Below, one piece after another: positions 25,020-34,146 of a stretch of 40,245 bases of DNA. This DNA comes from an uncultured Clostridia bacterium. GTDB taxonomy: Bacteria > Bacillota > Clostridia > Lachnospirales > Lachnospiraceae. The notes under the pieces are model-generated. The model was not told the origin of the DNA. It saw nothing but the letters and a program-made list of their open reading frames with translations, and searched no databases. The DNA lies in assembly GCA_947178015.1 (NCBI GenBank), contig CAMWWW010000001.1:1-40245 (forward strand), written 5' to 3'. Both the position numbers and the translations under genes were made by a program. The first letter of the stretch is position 1, and the number at the start of each line of letters is the position of its first letter.

Positions 25020-27233
25020 TTATTCTATCTCTTGTATTCTGTCATACAGCCCAGAATATCGTTTTTGCTCTCTCTGATTTTCAACCATCTCATAAAACGT
25101 GTCTGTGCTCCCCACCAGACAAACGCATTTTTTCGCCCTTGTCACTGCGGTATAGAGCAGATTTCGGTTCATCAACAACTGCGGTCCCGTAAGCAGGGGC
25201 AAAATCACAGCAGGATATTCACTTCCCTGTGATTTATGGATAGTAATGGCATAGGCAAGCTCAAGCTCCTCAAGCTGCTTATAGGAATATTCGACAAATC
25301 TTCCCTCGTCAAATTCCACTGTGATCAACTCTGAGAATTCATTAATGGTTCGTATCACACCCGTATCTCCATTAAAAATTCCTGCGCCGCGCTCCACGGC
25401 AATTCCACGGCTGGATCGAACCTCCCATTCTAACTGGTAATTATTCTTAATCTGCATCACCTTATCGCCCTCGCGGAACAGCCCGCCCGCCAGCTCCTTC
25501 TCCCGTTTATCCTTAGCCGGCGGATTTAGGTATTGTTGGAGGATGACATTAAGCCTCTCCACGCCAAGCTGACCCTTGCGCATTGGCGTCAGCACTTGAA
25601 TATCCAGCTCTCTGGCATTTACATAATTGGGCAGCTTTTTCTGGATTAAGGTAATCATAACACTGATAATAACATTGACGTCGTCACGCTTTAAAAACAG
25701 AAAATCCTTACTGTGATTATCAAGCATGACTCGCTCTCCTCTGTTAATCTTATGTGCATTTACCACAATATCGCTCTGCGTCGCCTGACGGAATATCTTG
25801 GTAAGGCACACCACCGGAAACATCTCCGAACGGATTATATCTTTGAGAACATTGCCCGGTCCCACAGAGGGAAGCTGATTGACATCCCCCACTAATATCA
25901 ATCTTGTCCCGATGTGAATTGCTTTTAGCAAAGCATGCATCAGGCTGATATCAACCATGGACATCTCGTCAATAATAATGACATCTGCTTCCAGAGGATT
26001 CTGCTCATTTCTCTCAAATATTGCATTTCCTGTCGCCTCGCTGCTTCCTCCGTTAAGCTCCAAAAGCCGATGGATGGTTTTCGCCTCACATCCTGTAGCC
26101 TCTGTCATGCGCTTCGCCGCTCTGCCGGTGGGAGCCGCCAAAAGCACCTCCAGATATTCTTCCTCAAAATATTTTATAATGGCGTTAATCGTTGTTGTTT
26201 TTCCTGTTCCCGGACCGCCTGTGATAATGGTTAATCCATGCTTAACCGCTTCTATCACGGCGCGTCTTTGAAGTCCGTCAAGCTCAATCTTGGACGCCTT
26301 CTCTATCACAGAAAGCTTTTTCTCAATCTCCTGCTCTGTTATATCCGCCTCAATATTGAGATCATGCAGAAGCCTTGCAGAATTCAACTCCATATAATAA
26401 TACGCCGCTGTGTAGATAAGAGTGCGATCCTCCCGCTCCTTTATCACAATCTTCTTATCGATCGCCAAATCCATCACATGCTTTTCAATCGAATCCAACT
26501 CCACCTGAAGCAGTCTGCCTGTGCACGCCGTCAGCTCATCCATTGGCAGATATACATGCCCGGCCGAGGATGCCCGCATTAAGCTATAAAGAATTCCGCT
26601 TTTTATGCGAAAATCCGAATCTGCATGAATTCCCGCACGCATCGCTATTTCATCCGCGATGCGAAAACCCACTCCAGAAATATCATCCGCTAAGCGATAT
26701 GGATTGTTTTTCAGAACGGTATAAAGCTCCGGTCCATATTGATTGTAGATCTTGACAGCGAGGCTTGATGTGATGCCGTATTGTTGTAAGAAGATCATAG
26801 CTGCGCGCATATCCTTCTTTTCCTGAAGCTGATCGGCAATCTCCATCGCCTTTTTCTGGCTGATTCCTTTTACCTCTGTCAGCCGCTCCGGCTCCTCCTC
26901 AATAATACGGAATGTATCCTTCTTAAACCGCTTCACAATCCGGGACGCCATTACTGCGCCGATCCCTTTGACGGCTCCTGAAGCCAGATAACGCTCAATT
27001 GCCGCTGTATCCTCTGGGGCCTTGATCTCATATCGATTTACCCTAAACTGATCTCCATAGGTTGGATGTGCTATGTAGTCCCCTTCTGCCTCCATGCACT
27101 CGCCCTCGCCGATATACTGGAAGGTCCCCACACAGGTAACTTCCTCCCCATCCTTTGCAAGCGTTAGCACCGTGTAGCCATTATCTTCATTTCGAAATAC
27201 AATTTTCTCCACACAACCTTCTACTACTGCCAT
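25020..27233 (-). CDS. recD2: RecD2-type ATP-dependent DNA helicase
   Basis: A 737-residue 5'-3' superfamily 1B helicase without RecBC, used in replication-linked repair. The N-terminal part has an OB-like and helix-hairpin-helix region (ASGAVKGIGAVMASRIVKRF, about 84-103). The Walker A motif GGPGTGKT is at 339-346, Walker B IIIDEMSMVD at about 415, and the C-terminal helicase motif AITIHKSQGSEYPAVILPL is intact. The ATG at 27233 (MAVVEGCVEKIVF) follows AAGGAAATCCCT and was chosen over an upstream in-frame start. It precedes comF with a short gap. The leader (27240-27400) contains three inverted repeats. Confidence 0.93.
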   Translation of the reverse strand: MAVVEGCVEKIVFRNEDNGYTVLTLAKDGEEVTCVGTFQYIGEGECMEAEGDYIAHPTYGDQFRVNRYEIKAPEDTAAIERYLASGAVKGIGAVMASRIVKRFKKDTFRIIEEEPERLTEVKGISQKKAMEIADQLQEKKDMRAAMIFLQQYGITSSLAVKIYNQYGPELYTVLKNNPYRLADDISGVGFRIADEIAMRAGIHADSDFRIKSGILYSLMRASSAGHVYLPMDELTACTGRLLQVELDSIEKHVMDLAIDKKIVIKEREDRTLIYTAAYYYMELNSARLLHDLNIEADITEQEIEKKLSVIEKASKIELDGLQRRAVIEAVKHGLTIITGGPGTGKTTTINAIIKYFEEEYLEVLLAAPTGRAAKRMTEATGCEAKTIHRLLELNGGSSEATGNAIFERNEQNPLEADVIIIDEMSMVDISLMHALLKAIHIGTRLILVGDVNQLPSVGPGNVLKDIIRSEMFPVVCLTKIFRQATQSDIVVNAHKINRGERVMLDNHSKDFLFLKRDDVNVIISVMITLIQKKLPNYVNARELDIQVLTPMRKGQLGVERLNVILQQYLNPPAKDKREKELAGGLFREGDKVMQIKNNYQLEWEVRSSRGIAVERGAGIFNGDTGVIRTINEFSELITVEFDEGRFVEYSYKQLEELELAYAITIHKSQGSEYPAVILPLLTGPQLLMNRNLLYTAVTRAKKCVCLVGSTDTFYEMVENQREQKRYSGLYDRIQEIE

Positions 27234-27259
27234 AGGGATTTCCTTTCTGCATGTGTTGC

Positions 27260-27273
27260 TGCACGACCGTGCA
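27260..27273. repeat. Short palindrome in the recD2 leader
   Basis: TGCACGACCGTGCA, a 6-bp arm palindrome with a 2-nt centre, 27 bp before the recD2 ATG. It does not resemble a Firmicute LexA box. Function unknown; possibly an operator or mRNA hairpin. Confidence 0.4.
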
Positions 27274-27310
27274 TATAAGATAAGACGAAAAAAAGAATAA
27301 ATACATTCTC

Positions 27311-27339
27311 CCAGCCGAAATCCTGCGGATCTCGGCTGG
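27311..27339 (-). terminator. Long hairpin between flgJ and recD2
   Basis: CCAGCCGAAATCC (27311-27323) pairs with GGATCTCGGCTGG (27327-27339) around a 3-nt loop: 13 paired positions with one G-T pair. On the minus strand T-rich sequence starts only about 12 bp later, so it may be a terminator or a leader hairpin. Confidence 0.4.
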
Positions 27340-27356
27340 ATGAACTGCAATGCTCA

Positions 27357-27389
27357 GGAATGGCTAAAAATAATTTTTTTAACCATTCC
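27357..27389 (-). terminator. Second hairpin downstream of flgJ
   Basis: GGAATGGCTAAAAA (27357-27370) pairs with TTTTTAACCATTCC (27376-27389) around a 5-nt loop, 13 bp past the flgJ stop. There is no classical T-tract after it. It may stabilise or terminate the flgJ transcript. Confidence 0.45.
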
Positions 27390-27402
27390 TTATTATCAGA
27401 GT

Positions 27403-27747
27403 TTATAAATCGTAATTTCTCTTCATCTGCTCGAAGAGCTGCTGTGCTAAACCAAGCTGACCGCTGTCTGCCGCCTGCTTTGCATACTCCTGATACAGAG
27501 TGCCCTCAAACATGCTGAGCGCTGACGAGGAGCTGTTCTCCTCCTTCGGCACAGTCGCCTCCATCGCCTTAAATACCTGCTCTATAAAATATGCTTCAAA
27601 CTCCTTACAAGCCTCATATAGCTCTTCATCTGTGGCGTTTGTATAATCTTTATTTGCAATATCCGCAGCGGCGTTGGCGTTCGCCTGACTTTTCATATTA
27701 TCCAAGTATGTACTGGTGTACCCAGTTAATGCATCCAGTCCTGTCAT
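27403..27747 (-). CDS. flgJ: FlgJ-like rod-binding protein (rod-cap domain only)
   Basis: A 114-residue protein equal to the N-terminal domain of enterobacterial FlgJ, which caps the growing rod. Conserved features are ACKEFEAYFIEQVFKAMEAT and FEGTLYQEYAKQAADSG near the C-terminus. The peptidoglycan hydrolase domain found in proteobacterial FlgJ is absent, as is usual in Firmicutes. The ATG at 27747 follows GGAG at an 8-bp gap. It is the last gene of mbl-flgF-flgG-flgJ, 22 bp after flgG, and is followed by two hairpins. Confidence 0.88.
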   Translation of the reverse strand: MTGLDALTGYTSTYLDNMKSQANANAAADIANKDYTNATDEELYEACKEFEAYFIEQVFKAMEATVPKEENSSSSALSMFEGTLYQEYAKQAADSGQLGLAQQLFEQMKRNYDL

Positions 27748-27769
27748 CTCTATCACTCCTGTCTATTTA

Positions 27770-28585
27770 TTATCTGCGCAGCGAATTTGCTTGGCTCAGC
27801 ATCTCATCGGATGCCTGAATGGCCTTGGAATTCATCTCATATGCGCGCTGTGCAATAATCAAATCTACCATCTCATCTGCCACCTGAACATTTGAAGATT
27901 CGAGATAGCCTTGGCGAAGCTCACTCTTCGTGATCTCTGTGTCTGTGTGTTCTGGTCTAGGATCTCCTGACGCGTCTGTCACTTTATATAAACCAGAACC
28001 CTCTTTTTCCAGTCCCGCAGGATTCGGGAACTGTACCAGTCCCAATGTAATGCCCATAGGAACCGGATTCTTCGACTCATCGGGATAGCACAGCTCGCCT
28101 GTGCTGGATACTGTGATCTTCGCCGTATCCAGACTGGAATCAAACACAATGGTTCGCCCATTTGTATCCAAAACGGGGCGTCCATCCTGATCGGTCAGCA
28201 TCGTGCCGTTTGTCGCCATAGAGATACGGAAGGCACCATTTCTTGTATAATAAGTCCCTCCATCTGCTCCCTGAACCTGAAAGAAGCCCTTGCCATTAAT
28301 CGCAAAATCAAAGGTATTCTCTGTCGAGGCAAAATTTCCCTGACGGAAAATACTGGTGATAGCAGAGTTTCTAACACCAAGACCCACCTGAGCGCCTACT
28401 GGCTTTAGTTCTCCATTTTTTGTTGTTGTTTTTGCCTGAATCGTCTGATATAAAAGATTCTTAAATTCGGCATCTTCTGTCTTAAAACCTGTCGTATTGA
28501 CATTCGCCAGATTGTTGGCGATTACATCTACGGTTGTCTGCTGTGTCTTCATGCCAGAAGCAGCAGTCCACAAGGAACGCATCAT
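27770..28585 (-). CDS. flgG: FlgG-type flagellar rod/hook-basal body protein (FlhP-like)
   Basis: A 271-residue distal-rod protein. The N-terminus MMRSLWTAASGMKTQQTTVD and the ANNLANVNTTGFK motif, the central NGKGFFQVQGADGGTYYTRNG and the C-terminal ESSNVQVADEMVDLIIAQRAYEM family region are intact. The order mbl, flgF-like, flgG-like corresponds to mbl-flhO-flhP in B. subtilis. AAGGTGG precedes the first ATG. It lies about 60 bp after the flgF-like gene. Confidence 0.93.
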   Translation of the reverse strand: MMRSLWTAASGMKTQQTTVDVIANNLANVNTTGFKTEDAEFKNLLYQTIQAKTTTKNGELKPVGAQVGLGVRNSAITSIFRQGNFASTENTFDFAINGKGFFQVQGADGGTYYTRNGAFRISMATNGTMLTDQDGRPVLDTNGRTIVFDSSLDTAKITVSSTGELCYPDESKNPVPMGITLGLVQFPNPAGLEKEGSGLYKVTDASGDPRPEHTDTEITKSELRQGYLESSNVQVADEMVDLIIAQRAYEMNSKAIQASDEMLSQANSLRR

Positions 28586-28647
28586 GGTAATTCCACCTTT
28601 CTTATCCCACTTTTACCTGTTTTTTACCTACAATATATTATATCGGC

Positions 28648-29415
28648 TTACGAGTTCGCCAGATTAACATCTTTCTCCAAAGTCTCATCCATCGCCTGAA
28701 CAAATTTCTGATTTGTCTCAAATGCGCGGGTGATGGTAATCATCTCCACCATCTCACTAATTACATTTGCGTTGGACGCCTCCAGATAGCCCTGCTGAAT
28801 CAGGAATTCTCCCTTCTTTTCCGTATAGCCATCCACCTTGTCGTACATGTTCTCGCCGAATTTTTTCAAATAGTTGTAGTCCTCAAAATCTACAATCTTA
28901 ATCGTATCCACCAGCCTGTCGTTCTGGTAAATATTTCCCAGCTCATCGACAACGGTATCTACCTTGGTAGAAATCTGAATATTTCCATCGCGTCCCTGAA
29001 CAAAATCTCCGTCCTTTGTAACCAAATATCCTTCGTTTGTGACAGTAAAAGAACCATCTCTTGTATACTTAAAGGATTGCTCATCTGCTTTATTTGTATA
29101 AGAAATCTCAAAAAATCCATTCCCAGTGATTGCCAGATCGTAAGGATTATCGGTTATCTTCAAGTTTCCCTGTGTGTAATCTGTATAATTCTCGCCAATC
29201 TTTACGCCAAGGCTTGCCTTCCCTATGCGCTTATCAATATAATCCTCCGATCCATCCTTTACCTTAATGATAAACATATCGTCGAACGCCCTCGATGTAG
29301 CGCCTTCTTTCTTATATCCTGTCGTCGCTGAGTTTGCCAGATTGTTCGTAATTGTGTCCAGCATATGCTGCTGATTTAACATTCCTGTATACGCTGTGTA
29401 TAGTCCTTTTACCAT
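28648..29415 (-). CDS. flgF: FlgF-type flagellar rod/hook-basal body protein (FlhO-like)
   Basis: A 255-residue rod protein with MVKGLYTAYTGMLNQQHMLD and TNNLANSATTGYKK at the N-terminus, ITGNGFFEISY in the centre and EASNANVISEMVEMITITRA at the C-terminus. It corresponds by order to FlhO of B. subtilis. The second position after mbl and the less typical central domain favour FlgF over FlgG. AAGAGGAGT precedes the ATG. It lies about 32 bp after mbl. Confidence 0.9.
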   Translation of the reverse strand: MVKGLYTAYTGMLNQQHMLDTITNNLANSATTGYKKEGATSRAFDDMFIIKVKDGSEDYIDKRIGKASLGVKIGENYTDYTQGNLKITDNPYDLAITGNGFFEISYTNKADEQSFKYTRDGSFTVTNEGYLVTKDGDFVQGRDGNIQISTKVDTVVDELGNIYQNDRLVDTIKIVDFEDYNYLKKFGENMYDKVDGYTEKKGEFLIQQGYLEASNANVISEMVEMITITRAFETNQKFVQAMDETLEKDVNLANS

Positions 29416-29447
29416 ATCTACACTCCTCTTATTCTTGTATAAAACTA

Positions 29448-30437
29448 CTAATCTCTTTTTCCACTTAAAAACTCTATAAATTTGCCTGTCCCAATCGCAA
29501 CTGCAGTCATAGGGTCCTCCGCAGTCATCGTATTGATGCCAGTTTTTTCCTCAATCAATTCCTCCAAGCCCTGAAGCAGACAGCCTCCTCCTGTCAGCAC
29601 GATGCCGCGATCCGCAATATCCGCTGCAAGCTCCGGCGGCGTCTTTTCTAACACGCTGTGAACCGCCTCCACAATCTGGGAGGTTGTCTCCTTCAGCGCT
29701 TCCTCTGTCTCCTCCGAGGTCACAGTGATCGTCTTGGGAAGTCCTGTCACCAGATTTCTTCCACGAACATCCAGCGTCGCCACTTCTGGGCGCCTGTAAG
29801 CGGAGCCTATCTTAATCTTAATCTCCTCCGCGGTGCGCTCTCCTATCAAGAGATTGTGCTTCTTTCTCATATAGCGGACAATTGCCTCGTCAAAATCATC
29901 TCCAGCAATCTTTATCGAAGTGCTGACCACAGTACCGCCAAGAGAAATCACCGCGATATCCGTCGTTCCTCCTCCGATATCCACAATCATATTGCCGCAT
30001 GGTTTTGAAATATCAATGCCTGCGCCAATCGCAGCCGCGATCGGCTCCTCAATAATGGCAACCTCCCTCGCACCTACCTGATACGTCGCATCCTCCACCG
30101 CTTTCTTCTCAACCTCTGTGACGCCGCTTGGCACACACACGCTGATGCGCGGCTTTTTAAATGTTCTCTTTCCAAGTGCTTTGCGGATAAAATGCTTTAA
30201 CATCTTCTCCGTAACGGTATAGTCGGAGATCACTCCCTGCCTTAAAGGACGAACCGCCACAATATTGCCCGGTGTACGTCCTATCATCAGCCTTGCTTCC
30301 TCCCCGATTGCCTTGATCTTATTTGTATCTCTATCAAATGCCACTACCGATGGCTCCTTTAATACCACACCTTTGCCTCTTACATAAACCAGAATACTGG
30401 CAGTGCCCAAATCAATTCCGATGTCTGTTGATAACAT
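29448..30437 (-). CDS. mbl: MreB/Mbl-type actin-like cell-shape protein
   Basis: A 329-residue bacterial actin that positions the lateral wall synthesis machinery. The nucleotide-binding motifs are present: phosphate 1 DIGIDLGTASILVYVRG, connect/phosphate 2 VDIGGGTTDIAVISLGG, and adenosine VLTGGGCLLQGLEEL. Conserved synteny with spoIIID (34147) and flhO/flhP-like genes supports Mbl over MreB proper, although the two cannot be separated by motif alone. AAAGGGG precedes the ATG by 7 bp. A TATAAT at 30471-30476 with a weak -35 box is a possible promoter. Confidence 0.93.
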   Translation of the reverse strand: MLSTDIGIDLGTASILVYVRGKGVVLKEPSVVAFDRDTNKIKAIGEEARLMIGRTPGNIVAVRPLRQGVISDYTVTEKMLKHFIRKALGKRTFKKPRISVCVPSGVTEVEKKAVEDATYQVGAREVAIIEEPIAAAIGAGIDISKPCGNMIVDIGGGTTDIAVISLGGTVVSTSIKIAGDDFDEAIVRYMRKKHNLLIGERTAEEIKIKIGSAYRRPEVATLDVRGRNLVTGLPKTITVTSEETEEALKETTSQIVEAVHSVLEKTPPELAADIADRGIVLTGGGCLLQGLEELIEEKTGINTMTAEDPMTAVAIGTGKFIEFLSGKRD

Positions 30438-30482
30438 GCGAATCCCCTTTCTAAATTTCCATCATCTTTCATTATATACAAT

Positions 30483-31919
30483 TTATTCCGATTTTAAAAG
30501 AACTTTCTCAATTATTTTTTCAATGACGGTAAAAAGCCAAAGGTATTCTTCCTCCCAGACGCGCGCCTCACCAATCTCCTGAAAACACAAAAAGCCTTTT
30601 TTTCCGCTCCATTCTATCGGTATCAATACCGCTGCGCTGGCATACAGATCATTCATGGTATCCAGCCATTCCTTGGGAACTCGTATGCTGTTTAACACCA
30701 CCATCTCCTGATCCTTCAATAAATGGTAGGGATCAGGAAGTGCCTGAACGGAATACATCTCCCTCTCGGTTTCATTCCATGATGCCTCTTGCGTCATCCA
30801 CGAAGAAACACAGCGGGTATAGACACTTCCAGACACTGTCTCATACAAAGCACACCTGCCGCTGTTGCTGGTTTCTCCTGCTTTTTTTAGACATAAAGCC
30901 AACTTTTCTGCTGGTGTTTTCTCCTCTATCTCCTCGTAAAGCTCCAAAACCTTCTCCTGCATCATCACCTTTCTTTGTAGACGATAGCGCTCAAAGGCGC
31001 TTCCTTTCACGGAGGCTTCTCCTGCAAACTGATTGTAATGCTCGGTAATTACCTCCGACATAATGCGCATAAATTCCAGTATCTTAAGGATATCCTCGAC
31101 CTGTTTTCCTTCCAGACAACTAATCACCCATGTCGCCGCATACTCCTCTTTATAGAAAATAGGCACCCCAGATATCTTGATACCCGGACTTTTCATGGAC
31201 AAAATGACATTGCGCTGGCCAGAATCCAAAATCTCCTCCAGTCTTTTGATTTTCCTGCGGAAGCTGCCAAGCTCTGCCACATCATAAAATATCCCCTCTT
31301 CCTCCTTCGGCCCTGTCATATGGGTGTAGAAATAATAATCTCTTCCTATAATAGCTGCATGAATCCCATATATATCACAAAAAGCAGCCTGAAGAACCTC
31401 AATCTTCTGCTCCTTCAACAGATCGATCAGAGCATCCTTAAAACTTCTCTCCATTCTAGATTCCATATAACTAAAAATCTCTTTTTGGAGAGATTCCTGA
31501 TTTTCCAGCAAAGCCCATTCCTTATTTTTGCCCTCCGTGATATCCCGAATGATCGTCTCCACATATGTATTTTCGTCCGCTTCTCCCTTAATATAACAAG
31601 AATCTGCCTCTACCCAGAGCATCTCTCCCGCCTTCGTCATCACTCTGTACTCTTGACGAAGATTCTCCGTAGCACGGAGAAGAAAATCACAAGCCTCATG
31701 ATTTACGCGGCTTCTGTCCACCTCGCTTACCAGTTCCATCCAGTAGATCTCGTTTTCCAAAAATTCCTCTGCCTTATACCCATACTTGCAGATATTTTCT
31801 GAAACATATTCCAGACACGGATAACCATCCTCCCCCTTCATATTCCACAAAAACACTACTAATCCATGTCTATCGAGCATATCGTTCCATATTAGCAATC
31901 CCTTTGGCATATGTTCCAT
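30483..31919 (-). CDS. Cytosolic sensor protein with PAS, PocR-like and GAF-like regions, no output domain
   Basis: A 478-residue soluble protein. The N-terminal PAS domain (about 15-132) has the YVSENICKYGYKAEEFLENE start and ends in the PAC-like YVETIIRDITEGKNKEWALL. A middle domain (about 160-310) has the AAFCDIYGIHAAIIGRDY start and GVPIFYKEEYAATWVISCL, resembling the PocR ligand-binding fold. After a coiled coil (about 318-345) the C-terminal 130 residues look like a GAF domain. No histidine kinase, GGDEF, EAL, receiver or DNA-binding domain follows. It begins 32 bp after a chemoreceptor in the same direction, so the two are probably one operon. The middle-domain call is by pattern and is the least sure part. 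Confidence 0.75.
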   Translation of the reverse strand: MEHMPKGLLIWNDMLDRHGLVVFLWNMKGEDGYPCLEYVSENICKYGYKAEEFLENEIYWMELVSEVDRSRVNHEACDFLLRATENLRQEYRVMTKAGEMLWVEADSCYIKGEADENTYVETIIRDITEGKNKEWALLENQESLQKEIFSYMESRMERSFKDALIDLLKEQKIEVLQAAFCDIYGIHAAIIGRDYYFYTHMTGPKEEEGIFYDVAELGSFRRKIKRLEEILDSGQRNVILSMKSPGIKISGVPIFYKEEYAATWVISCLEGKQVEDILKILEFMRIMSEVITEHYNQFAGEASVKGSAFERYRLQRKVMMQEKVLELYEEIEEKTPAEKLALCLKKAGETSNSGRCALYETVSGSVYTRCVSSWMTQEASWNETEREMYSVQALPDPYHLLKDQEMVVLNSIRVPKEWLDTMNDLYASAAVLIPIEWSGKKGFLCFQEIGEARVWEEEYLWLFTVIEKIIEKVLLKSE

Positions 31920-31950
31920 ATCTCCACACCTCTTTCCTCTGTGCCGTCCT

Positions 31951-33936
31951 CTATTCTTCTACCTGAAACTGGTTTGATGTCTTCCTCAAATGTTCCACCA
32001 CCTGATTTAACTGTTCTACCGTCTCTTTCATCCTACTGACAGAATCCAAATTCGCACCCGTTGACTCTCTCACGACCATAACCGTAGATGTCACCTGCTC
32101 CACTCCCGCCATCTGTTCCTGCGAAATAGTGGCAAAGGTATGCGCGCTTTCCTCTACTTGCTGAATCTCTGTCAAAATCCCTTCCATCCTGTCATGAATA
32201 TTATCCACCGCCCCAGCTATAACAGCAAAGCTTTCCTTTGTATTATCCACAACCGCCACGCTCGCTTCTATCCTATTGACATTCTCTTTTGTCTGGGAAA
32301 CGGTTATGTTGACAATCTGCTCTACTTCCTTGATCAGTCTGACGATATCCTCTGCTGACTGTGCAGAATGGTCGGCAAGATTTTTTATCTCCCCCGCCAC
32401 CACAGCAAAGCCTCTGCCCGCTTCTCCTGCCCGCGCCGCCTCAATGGAAGCGTTGAGCGCCAGCAGATCCGTCTCAGACGCTATCTCCTGTATCACAGTA
32501 ATAATACTGCTGATCCGTGCGGCAAGCGCTTCTACCTTGCCCACCGTAATGGCAAGCTCCGTCATGGCATCCTTCACTCCCGTGATCTCCTGCGAAGCCG
32601 CCATAATGCTCTCCTGTCCCTTTACTGTGGCGTCCATGGTAGAATAAAGAGCGGTCCTTGAATCTTCCCCTTTCTCAAGAATGGCTCCTACCGCCTCGCT
32701 TACTTTCTCTGCCATCTGTGCAACGGTAGTGGCGGAGCCTGAGAGCTGATCCATATTCTCTGCGATCAGCTCAGAGGAATAATTAATGGAATTTGACTGT
32801 CCTTCCAGCACACCGACCGCTTTCTGACATTCCTCCGTCTCATCCTCCAAATCGGACACCGCTTTCTTAATATCTGTCACCACACCCTTTATGCTGGACA
32901 CACTCTCATTCACTGCCCTAACCATGCTGCCTATCTCAGTTCTGCTCTTAATAGAAAGGCTGCCCGTCAGATCACCCCGCGCAACTCCCTTCATATACTC
33001 ATCCACGCGCACAATTGGTTTTGTGATCCTACCAATCACAATGAATAAAACCACAAGAAGCATCACCATCGCCACACCAAAGCAAAGCGCCGACACCTGC
33101 GCAAGCTGATAACAATCCTCCAATATCACACTTTCTGGAATTATCACCAATAACTGCCAGCCAAGCTCCTCCACCTGCTGTGTTGTCACAAAACACGCTA
33201 CACCATCCAGCGTATATTTCTCAGACGAACCGCCTGCTGCCAGATCCTGCGCAAGCTGAGGATAAAAATCAGATAAAAATCTGCCCTGCTTATCTTTATC
33301 TGTCGTACCAATCACTTCTCCCTCAGAATTGACAAGAATTGCCTGTCCATTCTGCAACTCCATATCAGAAAGCACCTGATCAATATCCAAAAGAAATACA
33401 TCTGCCCCCAGCACACTAGAACCGTCCTCCAGCATACACGACAACGTGACGCACACCTTGCCCGTCACACTGTCCACATATGTGTTTGTATAATGAATTC
33501 CGGGGGACTGGGCTGCTATCTGATACCATTCTCTGGAAGCAAGTCCTGTAATCCCTGCTCTCTCTTCTTTTGAAATACCGGGATATATCAGAAAATCATC
33601 CTCATATCCTATATATATGCCATAGGGAATACTGCCAAAGTCCCCCTTCACACTTTCCAAATAAGTGCTTCTCGCTGCTTTCGAGGGACGCTCATTCGCA
33701 TAACTCACACACACTTTCACGCTGTACTCATTCAGCTCCATCCAGCTTTCCAAGCTTAATCTGCCCTCCGATGCCATACTATTCATCCATCTGGTGGCCG
33801 CCTGATAAAGAGAACGATATGCCATAAACAGGCTGATGCCCGATATAATTAACATCGCAATCCCTGTCAACAGCCCGGCTGTCAGAAGCAACTGATTTTG
33901 TATCTTCCCTGTATGTAGCCTGCCTTTTCTGCTCAT
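31951..33936 (-). CDS. Methyl-accepting chemotaxis protein with periplasmic Cache-like sensor and HAMP
   Basis: A 661-residue chemoreceptor. A first membrane segment (about 12-34), an extracellular sensor of about 240 residues with dCache-like features (GIYIGYEDDFLIYPG, then GADVFLLDIDQVLSDMELQ), a second membrane segment (about 280-302) and a HAMP domain are followed by the signalling coiled coil with the tip ETDLLALNASIEAARAGEAG and RGFAVVAGEIKNLADHS. No C-terminal CheR pentapeptide is seen. AGGAGGAGACGC precedes the ATG. A possible promoter, TTTCTT-N17-TATACT (33985-34013), is weak at -35. The sensor downstream may be its partner. Confidence 0.93.
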   Translation of the reverse strand: MSRKGRLHTGKIQNQLLLTAGLLTGIAMLIISGISLFMAYRSLYQAATRWMNSMASEGRLSLESWMELNEYSVKVCVSYANERPSKAARSTYLESVKGDFGSIPYGIYIGYEDDFLIYPGISKEERAGITGLASREWYQIAAQSPGIHYTNTYVDSVTGKVCVTLSCMLEDGSSVLGADVFLLDIDQVLSDMELQNGQAILVNSEGEVIGTTDKDKQGRFLSDFYPQLAQDLAAGGSSEKYTLDGVACFVTTQQVEELGWQLLVIIPESVILEDCYQLAQVSALCFGVAMVMLLVVLFIVIGRITKPIVRVDEYMKGVARGDLTGSLSIKSRTEIGSMVRAVNESVSSIKGVVTDIKKAVSDLEDETEECQKAVGVLEGQSNSINYSSELIAENMDQLSGSATTVAQMAEKVSEAVGAILEKGEDSRTALYSTMDATVKGQESIMAASQEITGVKDAMTELAITVGKVEALAARISSIITVIQEIASETDLLALNASIEAARAGEAGRGFAVVAGEIKNLADHSAQSAEDIVRLIKEVEQIVNITVSQTKENVNRIEASVAVVDNTKESFAVIAGAVDNIHDRMEGILTEIQQVEESAHTFATISQEQMAGVEQVTSTVMVVRESTGANLDSVSRMKETVEQLNQVVEHLRKTSNQFQVEE

Positions 33937-34088
33937 ACGCGTCTCCTCCTGCTATCTGGAACATAATCCATCGCATATAGAGTCAGTATAACATCTTTTA
34001 TGATAAAAAGAAAGAGTATCCTTTATATTTTTCACGACAATCGCATGAAGGAATATTTTTCTGCATACTATTTCCACCATCCCTGAAC

Positions 34089-34117
34089 GAATACTTATCC
34101 TATCTCCTGCATACATT
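34089..34117 (+). promoter_or_regulatory. Sigma-E type sporulation promoter of spoIIID
   Basis: GAATACT (34089-34095), exactly 14 bp, then CATACATT (34110-34117), against the mother-cell sigma-E consensus around KMATATT-N14-CATACAAT. It lies 29 bp before the TTG start. B. subtilis spoIIID is also sigma-E-transcribed, which supports the match. Confidence 0.75.
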
Positions 34118-34146
34118 GTAACAACTAATATCTCAGAGGTTTTCTT

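Noticed and set aside
27260..27273. LexA/SOS box upstream of recD2
   Set aside because: TGCACG-N2-CGTGCA does not match the Firmicute GAAC-N4-GTTC type.
31038..31802. A 254-residue open frame on the plus strand inside the PAS sensor gene
   Set aside because: It lies wholly antisense to a convincing gene, has no ribosome site or domain, and its composition is what the reverse complement of that gene gives.
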